Positions 43,623-53,282 of a stretch of DNA of 64,000 bases are shown here, one piece after another. Position numbers and translations under genes: made by a program. This stretch comes from Ga0077555 sp050187415 (GTDB taxonomy: Bacteria; Pseudomonadota; Alphaproteobacteria; Rhizobiales; Hyphomicrobiaceae). The notes beneath the pieces are model-generated. The model saw only the letters and a program-made list of their open reading frames with translations. It ran no database searches and was not told where the DNA came from. The first letter of the stretch is position 1; each line of letters opens with the position of its first letter. The DNA lies in assembly GCA_050187415.1 (NCBI GenBank), contig JBFWXN010000001.1, positions 62,001 to 126,000 on the forward strand. The letters run 5' to 3'.

Positions 43623-46558
43623 GCGATGGGAAAGGGCCGCTCCATGCGCGCATTGTCGAAGCGCCGCGCGCCGTCGATGGCGCGCAGGCGATCGCATTGC
43701 TGGCGGATCTGCTGCAGGACAGCCGCGAGTCCGACCAGTTTGCTCGCCTGGTCGAGCTTGCCGAACTCCCGCAGGTCCGAGATCTGATCGCCGGGACGCT
43801 GAGTTGCTCGCCTTATCTGAGCGGACTGATCCGGCGTGATGTCGGTCGCGCCGTTCGCGTTCTCGATTGCGATCCGGAGGCGCACCTTTCGCGGCTCGCC
43901 GAAGGGCTCGGGGATGTGGTCGCGGCGGCGCCGGCATTACCCGACGCCATGCGGCTTCTGCGTGAGTTCAAGAACGAGGTGGCGCTTCTGGTCGCGCTTG
44001 CCGACCTGGCTGGCGTCTGGCCCGTCATGAGCGCGACGGCCGCTCTGACCGCCGCCGCAGATGCCGCCGTCGCAGCCTCGATCCGCTTTCTGTTCGTTCA
44101 GGCCGCACAGCGCGGCGACTGGATCGGCCGGGATCGCGATCGACCAGAGCAAAACTCTGGTTACATGGTGCTTGCCATGGGCAAGCATGGCGCAGGCGAG
44201 CTGAATTATTCCAGCGATATCGATCTCATCGTGTTCTACGAGCCGGAGCTGGCACGCCTCAAGCCCGGCCTCGAGCCGTCGGCTTTCTTCGTGCGCATGA
44301 CCCGTGATCTCGTCAAGCTGATGCAGGAGCGGACCGCCGACGGCTACGTCTTCCGCACCGACTTGCGACTGCGACCTGATCCTGGCGCGACGCAGGTCGC
44401 GATCGCGTCGGATACGGCCCTGAACTACTATGAAAGCTTCGGCCAGAACTGGGAGCGCGCCGCCCTCATCAAGGCGCGGCCCATCGCTGGCGATCTGACG
44501 GCGGGCAAAGCTTTCCTCGCGGAGCTGGCTCCGTTCATCTGGCGCAAATACCTCGACTTTGCCGCCATAGCCGACATTCACGCGATGAAGCGCCAAATCC
44601 ATGCGTTCAAGGGCTTTGGGCAAATCGGCGTCGCCGGACACAACATCAAGCTTGGCCGTGGCGGCATTCGCGAGATCGAGTTCTTCGTTCAGACGCAGCA
44701 ATTGATCGCCGGCGGGCGCCAGCCTGATCTGCGTGTGGCAACGACGCTCGATGCCTTGCGACGGCTGGCCGAGAGAGGGTGGATCGATGCCGAGGTCGTT
44801 GCAGACCTGACCGAAGCTTATCTCTATCTCCGACGCATCGAGCATCGTTTGCAGATGCTTGCCGACGAGCAGACCCAGACACTACCGACCGCGGGGGCCG
44901 ACCTCGAGCGCCTCGCCGGTTTTGCCGGGTACGATTCGGTGACGGCCTTTTCCGCCAGCCTGGTTTCGCGACTGGAGCGCGTGCAGAGCCATTACGCGGC
45001 GCTCTTCGAGAAGACACCCGAGTTGACGGCAGCCGGCTCGAACATGGTCTTTGCCGGCGAAGCCGACGATCCGGCCACAATCGACACGCTGGGACGCATG
45101 GGTTACCAGCGCCCGAGCGATGCCATCGCAGCTGTGCGCGGTTGGCATCACGGCCGATATCCCGCCGTCCGCACCCAACGATCGCGGGAGCTGCTGACGG
45201 AGGTGCAGCCTCTGCTGATCGAGGCGCTTGGCCGAACCGCTGATCCGGATGCTGCGCTTGCCAGTTTCGATCGCTTTCTCTCGCAACTTCCTTCGAGCGT
45301 GCAGCTCTTTTCGCTGCTCCGCGCCAATCCCAGCCTGCTCCGCCTCATTGCCGACATCGCTGGGACCGCGCCACGCCTTGCGAGGATTCTGAGCCGCCGG
45401 CGCCGTGTCCTGGACGCCGTGCTCGATCCTGGCTTCTTCGGAAGCCTCCCGGACGATGCGGCCTTGAAGAGAATTGTCGAGGACGCGATCGGCGACGGCT
45501 CCGACCTCCAGGAGGCCCTCGACCGGGCTCGCGTGATCGGCAGCGAGCAGGCCTTTCTCATCGGCGTGCGCGTGCTCTCGGGAACCATCTCGGCCGCGAA
45601 TGCAGGCGGCGCCTACGCTCAGCTAGCGGGCCATCTCATCCTGGCGCTGTCGGAGCGCGTCGAGGACGAGATGACCAAGGCCCACGGCCATGTGCCCGGT
45701 GGTGGTGCGGTTGTGATCGCGATGGGCAAGCTCGGCGGTTACGAGATGACCGCGGCTTCCGACCTCGATTTGATCGTCGTCTACGACTTCGATGCCAATG
45801 CAAGCCAGTCCGACGGCGATCGTCCCCTCGCGCCGAGCCAATATTATGCCCGCTTCACGCAGCGGCTTATTTCGGCACTTTCCGTGCCGACCGCCGAGGG
45901 AACGCTCTACGACGTCGACATGCGGCTGCGGCCTTCCGGACAGAAAGGTCCGGTCGCGACGCAGCTTTCCAGGTTTGTCGAATATCAGGCGAGTGAAGCC
46001 TGGACGTGGGAGCACATGGCGCTCACGCGTGCACGCGTCGTCAGCGGCCCGCCGGAGCTGGCAGCGAAGGTCGAGCGCGCGATCCGAACCGCGCTGATCC
46101 GACCGCGCGACCGGGCGAAGACCGCAGCCGACGTGCGCGACATGCGAGCCAGGATCGAGAAGGAAAAGGGGGGCGCGAACCTGTGGGATCTGAAGCAGGT
46201 GCGCGGCGGCCTCGTCGACCTCGAATTCATCGCCCAGTATTTGCAACTCGTCCATGCGGCCGAGACACCGAACGTGCTCGATCAGACGACCATCCGGGCA
46301 CTCGAGAAATTGTCGGCCCACGGTTTCATTTCCGCGCGGGCGGCCGACATTCTCATCCCTGCCGCCAGTCTCATCCACAACCTGACCCAGATTACGCGGC
46401 TGACGCTCGATGGTCCTTTCGATCCGGCCAAGGCGCCTGACGGCCTGAAGGAACTCCTGGCGCGGGTTGGCGAAGCGCCGGATTTTTCGGTTCTCGAGGC
46501 TTCCCTCGTGAGCCAGACACGCGACGTTGCTGCACTTTTCGACGAGTTGATCGTCTGA
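43619..46558 (+). CDS. glnE: Bifunctional glutamine synthetase adenylyltransferase/adenylyl-removing enzyme
   Basis: GlnE adds AMP to, and phosphorolytically removes it from, glutamine synthetase in response to PII state. The 979-aa product has two nucleotidyltransferase domains. The N-terminal (removing) domain has MGKHGAGELNYSSDIDLIVF near 187-206; the C-terminal (adenylylating) domain has MGKLGGYEMTAASDLDLIVV near 700-720. The FGQIGVAGHNIKLGRGGIRE and KEKGGANLWDLKQVRGGLVD segments end each unit. The length is normal. The ATG overlaps the kinase stop (ATGA), so expression is probably tied to the two-component operon. Confidence 0.97.
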   Translation: MSDGKGPLHARIVEAPRAVDGAQAIALLADLLQDSRESDQFARLVELAELPQVRDLIAGTLSCSPYLSGLIRRDVGRAVRVLDCDPEAHLSRLAEGLGDVVAAAPALPDAMRLLREFKNEVALLVALADLAGVWPVMSATAALTAAADAAVAASIRFLFVQAAQRGDWIGRDRDRPEQNSGYMVLAMGKHGAGELNYSSDIDLIVFYEPELARLKPGLEPSAFFVRMTRDLVKLMQERTADGYVFRTDLRLRPDPGATQVAIASDTALNYYESFGQNWERAALIKARPIAGDLTAGKAFLAELAPFIWRKYLDFAAIADIHAMKRQIHAFKGFGQIGVAGHNIKLGRGGIREIEFFVQTQQLIAGGRQPDLRVATTLDALRRLAERGWIDAEVVADLTEAYLYLRRIEHRLQMLADEQTQTLPTAGADLERLAGFAGYDSVTAFSASLVSRLERVQSHYAALFEKTPELTAAGSNMVFAGEADDPATIDTLGRMGYQRPSDAIAAVRGWHHGRYPAVRTQRSRELLTEVQPLLIEALGRTADPDAALASFDRFLSQLPSSVQLFSLLRANPSLLRLIADIAGTAPRLARILSRRRRVLDAVLDPGFFGSLPDDAALKRIVEDAIGDGSDLQEALDRARVIGSEQAFLIGVRVLSGTISAANAGGAYAQLAGHLILALSERVEDEMTKAHGHVPGGGAVVIAMGKLGGYEMTAASDLDLIVVYDFDANASQSDGDRPLAPSQYYARFTQRLISALSVPTAEGTLYDVDMRLRPSGQKGPVATQLSRFVEYQASEAWTWEHMALTRARVVSGPPELAAKVERAIRTALIRPRDRAKTAADVRDMRARIEKEKGGANLWDLKQVRGGLVDLEFIAQYLQLVHAAETPNVLDQTTIRALEKLSAHGFISARAADILIPAASLIHNLTQITRLTLDGPFDPAKAPDGLKELLARVGEAPDFSVLEASLVSQTRDVAALFDELIV

Positions 46559-46651
46559 AAACTTCGCCGAGCGACGGAAGTCGCGGCGTGCCTCGTTTCA
46601 TAAGCAGTGCCCCACTTGGCGGTTGAGGGCCCTGGAACGAGGAGTTTGGAG

Positions 46652-47632
46652 ATGTCCAAGAAGAGGATGGCGCTTCTAGCCGCGGGCGTAGTGCTCGTCG
46701 CTGGCGCAGCGGCCGCGGTGTCGGCTCCCGGGCATCGGGATGGATGGCGCGACGACCTGATGATGCAAGGTGGCGGGATCGGCGGCGGCTTCGGCAAGCA
46801 TGGCTGGTTTCACCGAACGCTGACGAAGGAGCAGTTCGACACGCGTACCCGTGAACGCTTCGCACGCTTCGACAAGAACGGCGACAACGTGATCGACCCG
46901 GCCGAGATGGAGGCCGTTCTCAAAGACGGCATGTCGCGTCGCTTCGAACGGCGCGGTCGTGGCAAGGGCATGATGGGTGAGCGCATGATGCGCGCCTTCG
47001 ATGCCGACCACGACGGCAAGGTCACGAAGGACGAGGTTCGCGCCGAGTTCGAGCGCCGGTTCGCCGAAGCCGACATCAACTCCGACGGCAAAATCGACGA
47101 CGCCGACCTGCCTCCGTTGATGCGCGGTCGCAATGCCATCAGCGATGGCCGCCTCGGCATGGGACGCGGTGGCCGACATGGCATGATGCGCGGACTGGGG
47201 CTTCTCCGCCAGGCCGATGCCAACAAGGATGGTGTGGTGACGAAGGAGGAGATCGCCGCGCTGGCCGAGCAGGACTTTGCCCGCTGGGATCGAAACAAGG
47301 ACGGCGTGCTCGACCAGGCCGATGGTGACGCGCTACGTACCGAGATGGTTGACTATGCGGTAAAGCGAACGGCCCATCGGATGGGAGCCGGACCGGACGG
47401 CAAGGTCACGCGCGAGCAATTCCAGGCGAGGGCGGCCGAGCGGTTCGCACGGCTCGACGTCAACAAGGACGGCAAGCTCGAACGCAGCGAGCTTCCCGGC
47501 CGTGCCCACCACAAGCGTGGCTGGCGTCATGGCTCCGGTCCTCACGGCAAGGGTGAGCATCCCGCCAATGCCGATGGCTTGCCCGGTGACGGCGGGCCGC
47601 CTGCACCCGCGGAGCCGCCGGCAAAGAACTGA
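46652..47632 (+). CDS. Exported multi-EF-hand calcium-binding protein
   Basis: A 326-aa protein with an N-terminal signal/anchor (MALLAAGVVLVAGAAAAV). Six canonical EF-hand loops are visible: DKNGDNVIDPAE, DADHDGKVTKDE, DINSDGKIDDAD, DANKDGVVTKEE, DRNKDGVLDQAD and DVNKDGKLERSE, plus a degenerate one (GPDGKVTREQ). Basic Arg/Met/Gly-rich linkers separate the pairs, and the C-terminus is Pro-rich. It should bind several Ca ions in the periplasm. It lies 75 bp upstream of the ECF sigma gene. Similar proteins next to metal-sensing sigma modules suggest a metal-stress link, by inference. Confidence 0.85.
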   Translation: MSKKRMALLAAGVVLVAGAAAAVSAPGHRDGWRDDLMMQGGGIGGGFGKHGWFHRTLTKEQFDTRTRERFARFDKNGDNVIDPAEMEAVLKDGMSRRFERRGRGKGMMGERMMRAFDADHDGKVTKDEVRAEFERRFAEADINSDGKIDDADLPPLMRGRNAISDGRLGMGRGGRHGMMRGLGLLRQADANKDGVVTKEEIAALAEQDFARWDRNKDGVLDQADGDALRTEMVDYAVKRTAHRMGAGPDGKVTREQFQARAAERFARLDVNKDGKLERSELPGRAHHKRGWRHGSGPHGKGEHPANADGLPGDGGPPAPAEPPAKN

Positions 47633-47707
47633 ACTCAACGCCTGCGGCAGTAGCACCGCGTCGCCGGATCGGGCAAGCTCCACATATCGGCCGTGAGGGC
47701 CCTTCGG

Positions 47708-48328
47708 ATGAGGACAGCATTGGCACGCACCGGCGATACATCGCCCGCGGCAAACGGAGAGGTCAGCGAGGACGGGCAGCTTCTCGCCCGCCTCGCGAAA
47801 GGTGATGCGGTTGCGTTCCGCATGGTCGTCGACCGTCACTTGCCGCTCGTTGTCGGTGTCGCGCGCCGCGTGTTGCGCGACGAGGCCGAGGCGGAGGACG
47901 TGGCACAGGAGGCGATCCTCCGGCTCTGGCGGAATGCTGCGGGGCTGGAGCTGGGTCCAGGTGGCTTCAAACCTTGGCTGAGGCGTGTGGTGACGAACCT
48001 TTGCATTGATCGCGTCCGGGCGGGTCGCCATCTGACCGTGGTGGAGGATCTGCCCGAGGAAACGGAACCGGCGCGCCAGCTTGACGGACTGATGGAGAAG
48101 GAGCTTTCGAACCGGATCGACGAGGCGCTCAAGGCGTTGCCGGATCGACAGCGCCTCGCGCTCACCCTGTTCCATTTCGAGGGGCTGAGTCAGAGCGAGG
48201 TCGGGAGCAATCTCGGGATCTCGGACGAGGCCGTCGAATCGCTGCTTGCGAGGGGACGGCGCTCGCTCAAGGCGGCGTTGCAGGAGGAATGGCGAGACCT
48301 ATTGCCGGGTGACGGGGACGCGGCATGA
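47708..48328 (+). CDS. ECF-type RNA polymerase sigma factor
   Basis: A sigma-70-family ECF factor of 206 aa. Region 2 has AFRMVVDRHLPLVVGVARRV and DEAEAEDVAQEAILRLW; the linker has FKPWLRRVVTNLCIDRVRAG. Region 4 has LPDRQRLALTLFHFEGLSQS and the helix-turn-helix GISDEAVESLLARGRRSL. ATG 47708 is chosen because GAGGG lies 8 nt upstream; a GTG at 47693 has no ribosome site. The next two genes look like its membrane anti-sigma factor and sensor. Its promoters are not identified here. Confidence 0.9.
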   Translation: MRTALARTGDTSPAANGEVSEDGQLLARLAKGDAVAFRMVVDRHLPLVVGVARRVLRDEAEAEDVAQEAILRLWRNAAGLELGPGGFKPWLRRVVTNLCIDRVRAGRHLTVVEDLPEETEPARQLDGLMEKELSNRIDEALKALPDRQRLALTLFHFEGLSQSEVGSNLGISDEAVESLLARGRRSLKAALQEEWRDLLPGDGDAA

Positions 48329-48371
48329 CTTCAATAGCGATGGAGGCGGGATCGAACGGTCCCGGAACGGC

Positions 48372-48977
48372 ATGAACAGGCAAAACCAGAAACTGACGCT
48401 CGATCGCCTCGAGAGCCTGCTCGATGCCTATGGCGGCGATCTTTCACGACTGCCGGACGGGCTGGCCCCGCAGGTCCGCGCCTTGATCGGCAGCTCGAAC
48501 GCGGCCCGCCGGCTGTATCAGGAGGCGCAGGCCCTCGATCGGTTGCTCGCCAAGGCATCGGCGCCCGATCCCCGGCGTCTCGAAAAGTTGGCGCAGCGCA
48601 TCGTCGAGGCGGCTCAGCACGAAGGCGTGCCGAAGCATGCATCGGCCGACGCGGGCGCACGCATCATTCCGATGCCGCTCAATGGCCGTGTCGGTGCCGG
48701 CCGTACGGCGTCGGAGCCGCCGCATGCTACGGCTTCGCCGGAGAGCCAGCCATCGCTACGCCGCGCGTCGAAGTCCAGATGGACGGGCGGAGGTAACTGG
48801 CCGGCGGTTGCCGCCTTGGCTGCATCACTCGCCTGCGGCTTCGCTATCGGCTTCAGCGATGTTGCTCCGAACGCGACCTACAATGTTGCATCCCTCGTGC
48901 AACGTGCACCATCAGACGCCGATGCGGTTCTCTCGGAGTTGCAACTCGATACGTTGAACGACGAGGATCAGATATGA
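48372..48977 (+). CDS. Putative membrane anti-sigma factor
   Basis: A 201-aa protein 43 bp after the sigma gene. The N-terminal part is helical and charged (LTLDRLESLLDAYGGDLSRL, ARRLYQEAQALDRLLAKASA). A Pro/Ser-rich linker and one TM segment follow (WPAVAALAASLACGFAIGF, about 148-166), then a short periplasmic tail. A cytoplasmic domain, one TM and adjacency to an ECF gene fit an anti-sigma factor, though no zinc-binding ZAS motif is seen. Its stop overlaps the next ATG (ATGA). Confidence 0.6.
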   Translation: MNRQNQKLTLDRLESLLDAYGGDLSRLPDGLAPQVRALIGSSNAARRLYQEAQALDRLLAKASAPDPRRLEKLAQRIVEAAQHEGVPKHASADAGARIIPMPLNGRVGAGRTASEPPHATASPESQPSLRRASKSRWTGGGNWPAVAALAASLACGFAIGFSDVAPNATYNVASLVQRAPSDADAVLSELQLDTLNDEDQI

Positions 48978-49564
48978 CCCACACCGGACCTTCCAGTGCC
49001 GCGCCGCGTTGGCCGCGGTGGAAGGGCGTCTTGCTCGTCGCCTCGTTGGCGGTGAACCTGCTCATCTTTGGAATTGTGTCCGCCGCCGGCATCAAGCACG
49101 GTTGGGGGCCGCCACCGAGTGTCCAGCAGGCGACGCTTCTGAGGTTTGCGCGCGGACTGCCGGCCGAGCGCAAGAAGCAGGTCTGGGACGTCATACGCCC
49201 GCAGATTCGTGCCATTCGCCCCTTCTGGCGCGAACTGCGCGAAGCGCGAGCCGTCGCGCGGGCCGCCCTGACCGCCGAGCCGTTCGATGTTCAGCGCTTC
49301 CGGACTGCACACGCGCGAATGCTCGAGGCCGAATTGAATGTGCGCAAGGCCATTTACCCGCTTTACGACAATGTCGGAACGCTGCTCACTCCTGAGGAGC
49401 GGCGTGAGTATGCCCGATGGCAGTCCGAACACGAACGACCCTGGCGGAACAGGCATCATCGCACGTCTGGCGACCGGCAAGGCGATGACGCAGACGACGA
49501 TCCACCGCAGAAGTCGCAAGCGGCGCCAGCTTCGGTGACGCCGACGCCCTCAAGCAAGCCGTAA
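48974..49564 (+). CDS. CnrX/Spy-like periplasmic heavy-metal sensor
   Basis: A 196-aa protein with one N-terminal TM (GVLLVASLAVNLLIFGIVSA) and a helical periplasmic domain of the metal-resist type: RFARGLPAERKKQVWDVI, REARAVARAALTAEPFD and LLTPEERREYARWQS. This is the CnrX/ZraP/Spy fold family. The C-terminus is Pro/Ser/Asp-rich and includes HHR residues. With the preceding sigma and anti-sigma-like genes it resembles the CnrY-CnrX-CnrH logic, in which the sensor releases the sigma factor on metal stress. The metal is unknown, and no efflux genes are adjacent. Confidence 0.78.
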   Translation: MTHTGPSSAAPRWPRWKGVLLVASLAVNLLIFGIVSAAGIKHGWGPPPSVQQATLLRFARGLPAERKKQVWDVIRPQIRAIRPFWRELREARAVARAALTAEPFDVQRFRTAHARMLEAELNVRKAIYPLYDNVGTLLTPEERREYARWQSEHERPWRNRHHRTSGDRQGDDADDDPPQKSQAAPASVTPTPSSKP

Positions 49565-49616
49565 GAAGCCCGAGGCTGCCAGTCAGCAAGAACATTCGCG
49601 ATGCTGTCTCGATCCT

Positions 49617-52262
49617 TCAGTGAAGCGTTCGCGTAACAATCTCGTAGACGTCGCGCGAGAGCGGCTTGGTCTTGGCAATGGCCTTGAGGGCCTTTTCGGC
49701 CAGCTTCCGACGCGTGCTCTCCAGGTTTCGCCAGCTCCGGAACGCGGTCAGCAGGCGAGCGGCGAGTTGTGGGTTGAACGCATCGATTTTGAGGATGCGA
49801 TCGGCGACATACTCGTAGCCTGCGCCGTCCGGCCGATTGAAAGCTACAGGGTTTGCTGCAAAAGCTCCGATCAGCGTGCGTACTTTGTTCGGGTTCTCGA
49901 GCGACATCAGAGGGTGGCGCGCCAGCTTCTTGACCGTTGCCAGCGTCGCGTGCTGCGCGATCGCAGCCTGGTAGAGGAACCAGTGATCAATGACGATGTG
50001 GTCGTCGTGCCAACGGTCATAGAACCGCTCGAAGGCGGCCTTCTTCTCGGCCCCTCGCGTCTCGGAGAGCGCCGCGAGCCCGGCGATTTCGTCCGTGAGA
50101 TTAGTTGCCGTCTCGAAGTGGCGCGCGGCGCGTGCCACATCGGCCGCCTGGCCTCGCGCCGTCAGCAGGCCGAGAACCGAGTTGCGGAGCGCCCTGCGCG
50201 CCATCTGGTCCGGCACGGGCGCGTAGGCCTCTTTCACCGCCATGGCGCTGTAAAGGGCCTCGAGCGTGACGCCCAGGCTCTGGGCCAGCTTGCGGCGCAA
50301 CACGCTGCGCGCCTCGTGAATGGCATCGGGATCGATGTCCTTGGCGATGACCCGCGCCAGATCCGTTTCGCTGGGGAGAACCAGCGCCTGCGCACGCAAG
50401 GCCGGCTCGAGCCTCTCGTCCGAAGCGATCTCGCCAAGTGCCTCGATGAAGCGGGCCGGGTCGGGAAGGGGCTTGTCCTTGCGCAAGGCCCGCACGCTCG
50501 CGGTCAACAACCGTGTCGCGTAATCCTGGCCGGCCTGCCAGCGGTTGAACTCGTCGCGGTCGTGCGACATGAGGAACAGCAGGTCGTCGTCCGTCAACTC
50601 GATCGTCAGGTTGACGGGCGCCGAGAAGTTCCGCAGCAGCGATGGCACCGGACGCGACGGGATGTCGACGAAGTGGAACGTTTCCTTGCGCTTTGTGAGT
50701 TCGAGCACGCCATTCTCGATCTTCGCGGTACCCTTGGTTTCCAGCGGCAAGTCGTTGCCGTTGCCACCGAGCAGGCCGAGCTTCAGGGGGATCTGCAGCG
50801 GTTTCTTCGTCGCTTGTCCCGGTGTCGGCAGCAAAACCTGCTCGATCGTCAGATCCGCAGTCCGCTTCTCGGCGTTATACTTCAGGTCGCAGACGAGCCC
50901 CGGTGTGCCAGCCTGCGAATACCAGGTCATGAATTGCTTGAAGTCGCGGCCACTGACGTCGGCAAAACACTGGATGAAATCCTCGACGGTCGCGGCTTGG
51001 CCGTCGTGCCGCTCGAAATAGAGATCCATGCCTTTGCGGAACAGTTTTTCGCCGAGCAGCGTGTGCACCATGCGGCAGACCTCGGCGCCCTTTTCGTAGA
51101 CGGTCGACGTATAGAAATTGTTGATCTCGATGAAACGATCCGGGCGCACCGGATGGGCGAGGGGACCGGCGTCCTCCGGGAACTGTCGCGCCTTCAGCAT
51201 GCGGACGTCATAGATGCGCTGGACGGCCGGTGATCTGTGGTCGGCTGAATAGAGCTGATCGCGGAATACGGTCAGGCCTTCCTTCAGACAGAGCTGAAAC
51301 CAGTCGCGGCAGGTAATGCGATCGCCGGTCCAGTTGTGGAAATATTCATGCGCGATGACGCGATCGATATTGAAATAGTCGCCGTCGGTCGCGGTCGTGG
51401 CGCTGGCGAGGATAAGCCGGTCGTTGAAGACATTGAGTCCCTTATTCTCCATCGCGCCCATATTAAAGTCGGATACCGCGACGATGTTGAAAACATCGAG
51501 ATCATATTCCAGGCCGAACCGGTCCTCGTCCCATTTCATGGACCGCTTGAGGCAGTCCATCGCCCATGCGCAGCGCTGCTCCTTGCCCGGCTCCACGTAG
51601 ATGGCGAGATCGACCTTCTTGCCCGACATGGTTTTGAAGGTGGACGTGACGGCGCCGAGCCGTCCGCCGACGAGCGCGAACAGATAGGCGGGCTTCGGAT
51701 GCGGATCCTTCCAGACCGCGTAGTGGCGATGACCGTGATCGAGCGTTCCACGCTCGACCGGATTGCCATTCGAGAGCAGCACAGGCGCGGCTTTGGGATC
51801 GGCCTCGATGCGAACCGTATAGACGGCGAGCACGTCCGGCCGATCGAGAAAATAGGTGATCCTGCGGAATCCCTGCGCTTCGCACTGCGTGCAATAGATT
51901 CCCTTTGATAGGTAGAGCCCCGACAGCGCCTTGTTGGCTGTCGGATTGCAGCGGGTCTCGATCTCGAGCACGAACGGGCGGTCCGGTGGTGACGCGATCC
52001 GCAGCCCCGCTTCGCTCAGCGAGAACGCCCGGCCCGAAAGCTCCTCGCCATCAAGCGCGATCCGGTCGAGCGTCAGGCCTTCGCCATCCAGCACGAGCGG
52101 CCCGCGGCGTCCGGTGCGCGCGGGGTTGGGCCGCATGTCCAGCCGCGAACGCACGCGCGTTTCGGTCGGGTCGAGCGCGATATCGAGATGGACCGCGTCG
52201 ATCAGCCAACCGGAGGGCTTGTAGTCCTTCAAGAGGACGGCTTTTGGCGTCTCGGCTTCCAT
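49617..52262 (-). CDS. pepN: Aminopeptidase N (M1 metallopeptidase)
   Basis: A cytoplasmic zinc aminopeptidase of 881 aa, of the proteobacterial PepN length. The substrate motif GAMENKGLN and zinc motif HEYFHNWTGD with the downstream Glu (CLKEGLTVFRDQ) are intact. The N-terminal domain, with TQCEAQGFRRITYFLDRPDV, and a C-terminal HEAT-like helical domain (PHPLMSLENPNKVRTLI-like: LARHPLMSLENPNKVRTLIG) are typical. ATG 52262 is chosen for CGGAG 8 nt upstream; ATG 52280 has none. It is convergent with the metal-sensor gene. Confidence 0.97.
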   Translation of the reverse strand: MEAETPKAVLLKDYKPSGWLIDAVHLDIALDPTETRVRSRLDMRPNPARTGRRGPLVLDGEGLTLDRIALDGEELSGRAFSLSEAGLRIASPPDRPFVLEIETRCNPTANKALSGLYLSKGIYCTQCEAQGFRRITYFLDRPDVLAVYTVRIEADPKAAPVLLSNGNPVERGTLDHGHRHYAVWKDPHPKPAYLFALVGGRLGAVTSTFKTMSGKKVDLAIYVEPGKEQRCAWAMDCLKRSMKWDEDRFGLEYDLDVFNIVAVSDFNMGAMENKGLNVFNDRLILASATTATDGDYFNIDRVIAHEYFHNWTGDRITCRDWFQLCLKEGLTVFRDQLYSADHRSPAVQRIYDVRMLKARQFPEDAGPLAHPVRPDRFIEINNFYTSTVYEKGAEVCRMVHTLLGEKLFRKGMDLYFERHDGQAATVEDFIQCFADVSGRDFKQFMTWYSQAGTPGLVCDLKYNAEKRTADLTIEQVLLPTPGQATKKPLQIPLKLGLLGGNGNDLPLETKGTAKIENGVLELTKRKETFHFVDIPSRPVPSLLRNFSAPVNLTIELTDDDLLFLMSHDRDEFNRWQAGQDYATRLLTASVRALRKDKPLPDPARFIEALGEIASDERLEPALRAQALVLPSETDLARVIAKDIDPDAIHEARSVLRRKLAQSLGVTLEALYSAMAVKEAYAPVPDQMARRALRNSVLGLLTARGQAADVARAARHFETATNLTDEIAGLAALSETRGAEKKAAFERFYDRWHDDHIVIDHWFLYQAAIAQHATLATVKKLARHPLMSLENPNKVRTLIGAFAANPVAFNRPDGAGYEYVADRILKIDAFNPQLAARLLTAFRSWRNLESTRRKLAEKALKAIAKTKPLSRDVYEIVTRTLH

Positions 52263-52352
52263 CGCGGTGCTCCGCCCCATGCTTCGAGGATTGACCTGTC
52301 CTCTTTATGCGTGGCCGCTCATGATGGGACAAGGCGTCAGACTGCCGGGGCC

Positions 52353-53282
52353 TCACTTCCCCCAATGCAAGGCGAGCGGATTGGCGTCCCGGGCGAGTTC
52401 CATCAGCTCTGCGCGCGTCGCGGCCGGCAAGGCCATCTGCGGGTGGCGGACATGATCGCTCCGGATGACACCGCCTTCCTTCATGACGATCTTGGTGCCG
52501 CGGAGACCGCACTGCCGGTTCTCGAAATTGATCAGCGGCAGAAGCTTGTTGTAGAGGGACGCTGCTTCGCTCCTGCGTCCCTCCAGATGGGCGAACACGA
52601 TCGGTCTGACGAGGTCTGAATACATGGCGCTCGTCATCGTGCCCGTGGCGCCCGCATCGAGATCGGCCAGAAGCGTGATGCCTTCTTCGCCGTCAAACGG
52701 ACCGTCGATCACGTCACCCGCAGCGGCAATGAGCCCTCGCAGTTTCGCAGCCGTTCCCGGCACTTCAATTTTGAAATAGCGGACGAGCGGCACCTGTCGA
52801 GCCAGTTTCGCGAGAAACGGGACCGAGAGCGTGACCCCCGACAGAGGGGCATCCTGCAGCATGATCGGGATCCGCCCCGCATCGGCGACGCGCGCGAAAT
52901 GCTCGACCATGCCATCCTCGTCGGCGCGGATGGCGGTGCCGTGATAGGGCGGCATCATCATCACCATGACAGCGCCGGCTTCGGCTGCCTGCCGGGCGCG
53001 CTCGGCAGCTATCCTGGTCGCGTAGTGGCTAATGGTTGCAATGATCGGCACGCGCCCGGCAACATGTTCGGTCGAAAGACGCAGCAGCGTCTCGCGCTCC
53101 GCGTCACTCAACGCGAACTGCTCGGAATAGTTGGCCAGAATGCAGATGCCGTCGACACCCTGGTCGATCATGCAATCCAGCACCCGGCGCATGCCGTCGA
53201 TGTCGAGATCGCCGTTATCGTGAAACGGTGTGGGAGCGATGGGAAGTACGCCCTTCAGGGGAGCAGAGATCGACGCGGCCAT
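52353..53282 (-). CDS. DHDPS-family (DapA superfamily) aldolase/dehydratase, not DapA
   Basis: A 309-aa TIM-barrel Schiff-base aldolase/dehydratase. The opening KGVLPIAPTPFHDNGDLDID and the Schiff-base Lys in VRYFKIEVPG are visible. The position where DapA has its catalytic Tyr (YYNRP-like) reads MLQDAPLSG, so it is unlikely to make dihydrodipicolinate. That QDAPLSG form occurs in sugar-acid dehydratases such as 2-keto-3-deoxyarabonate dehydratase; the substrate here is unproven. GGAAGGAA lies upstream of the ATG. A 172-bp gap separates it from the J-protein gene. Confidence 0.82.
   Translation of the reverse strand: MAASISAPLKGVLPIAPTPFHDNGDLDIDGMRRVLDCMIDQGVDGICILANYSEQFALSDAERETLLRLSTEHVAGRVPIIATISHYATRIAAERARQAAEAGAVMVMMMPPYHGTAIRADEDGMVEHFARVADAGRIPIMLQDAPLSGVTLSVPFLAKLARQVPLVRYFKIEVPGTAAKLRGLIAAAGDVIDGPFDGEEGITLLADLDAGATGTMTSAMYSDLVRPIVFAHLEGRRSEAASLYNKLLPLINFENRQCGLRGTKIVMKEGGVIRSDHVRHPQMALPAATRAELMELARDANPLALHWGK

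Noticed and set aside
49620..51233. 537-codon plus-strand frame opposite pepN
   Set aside because: Antisense to a well-supported aminopeptidase; low-complexity translation without motifs.
52353..53282. dapA for lysine synthesis
   Set aside because: The catalytic Tyr region is replaced and no lysine genes are nearby.
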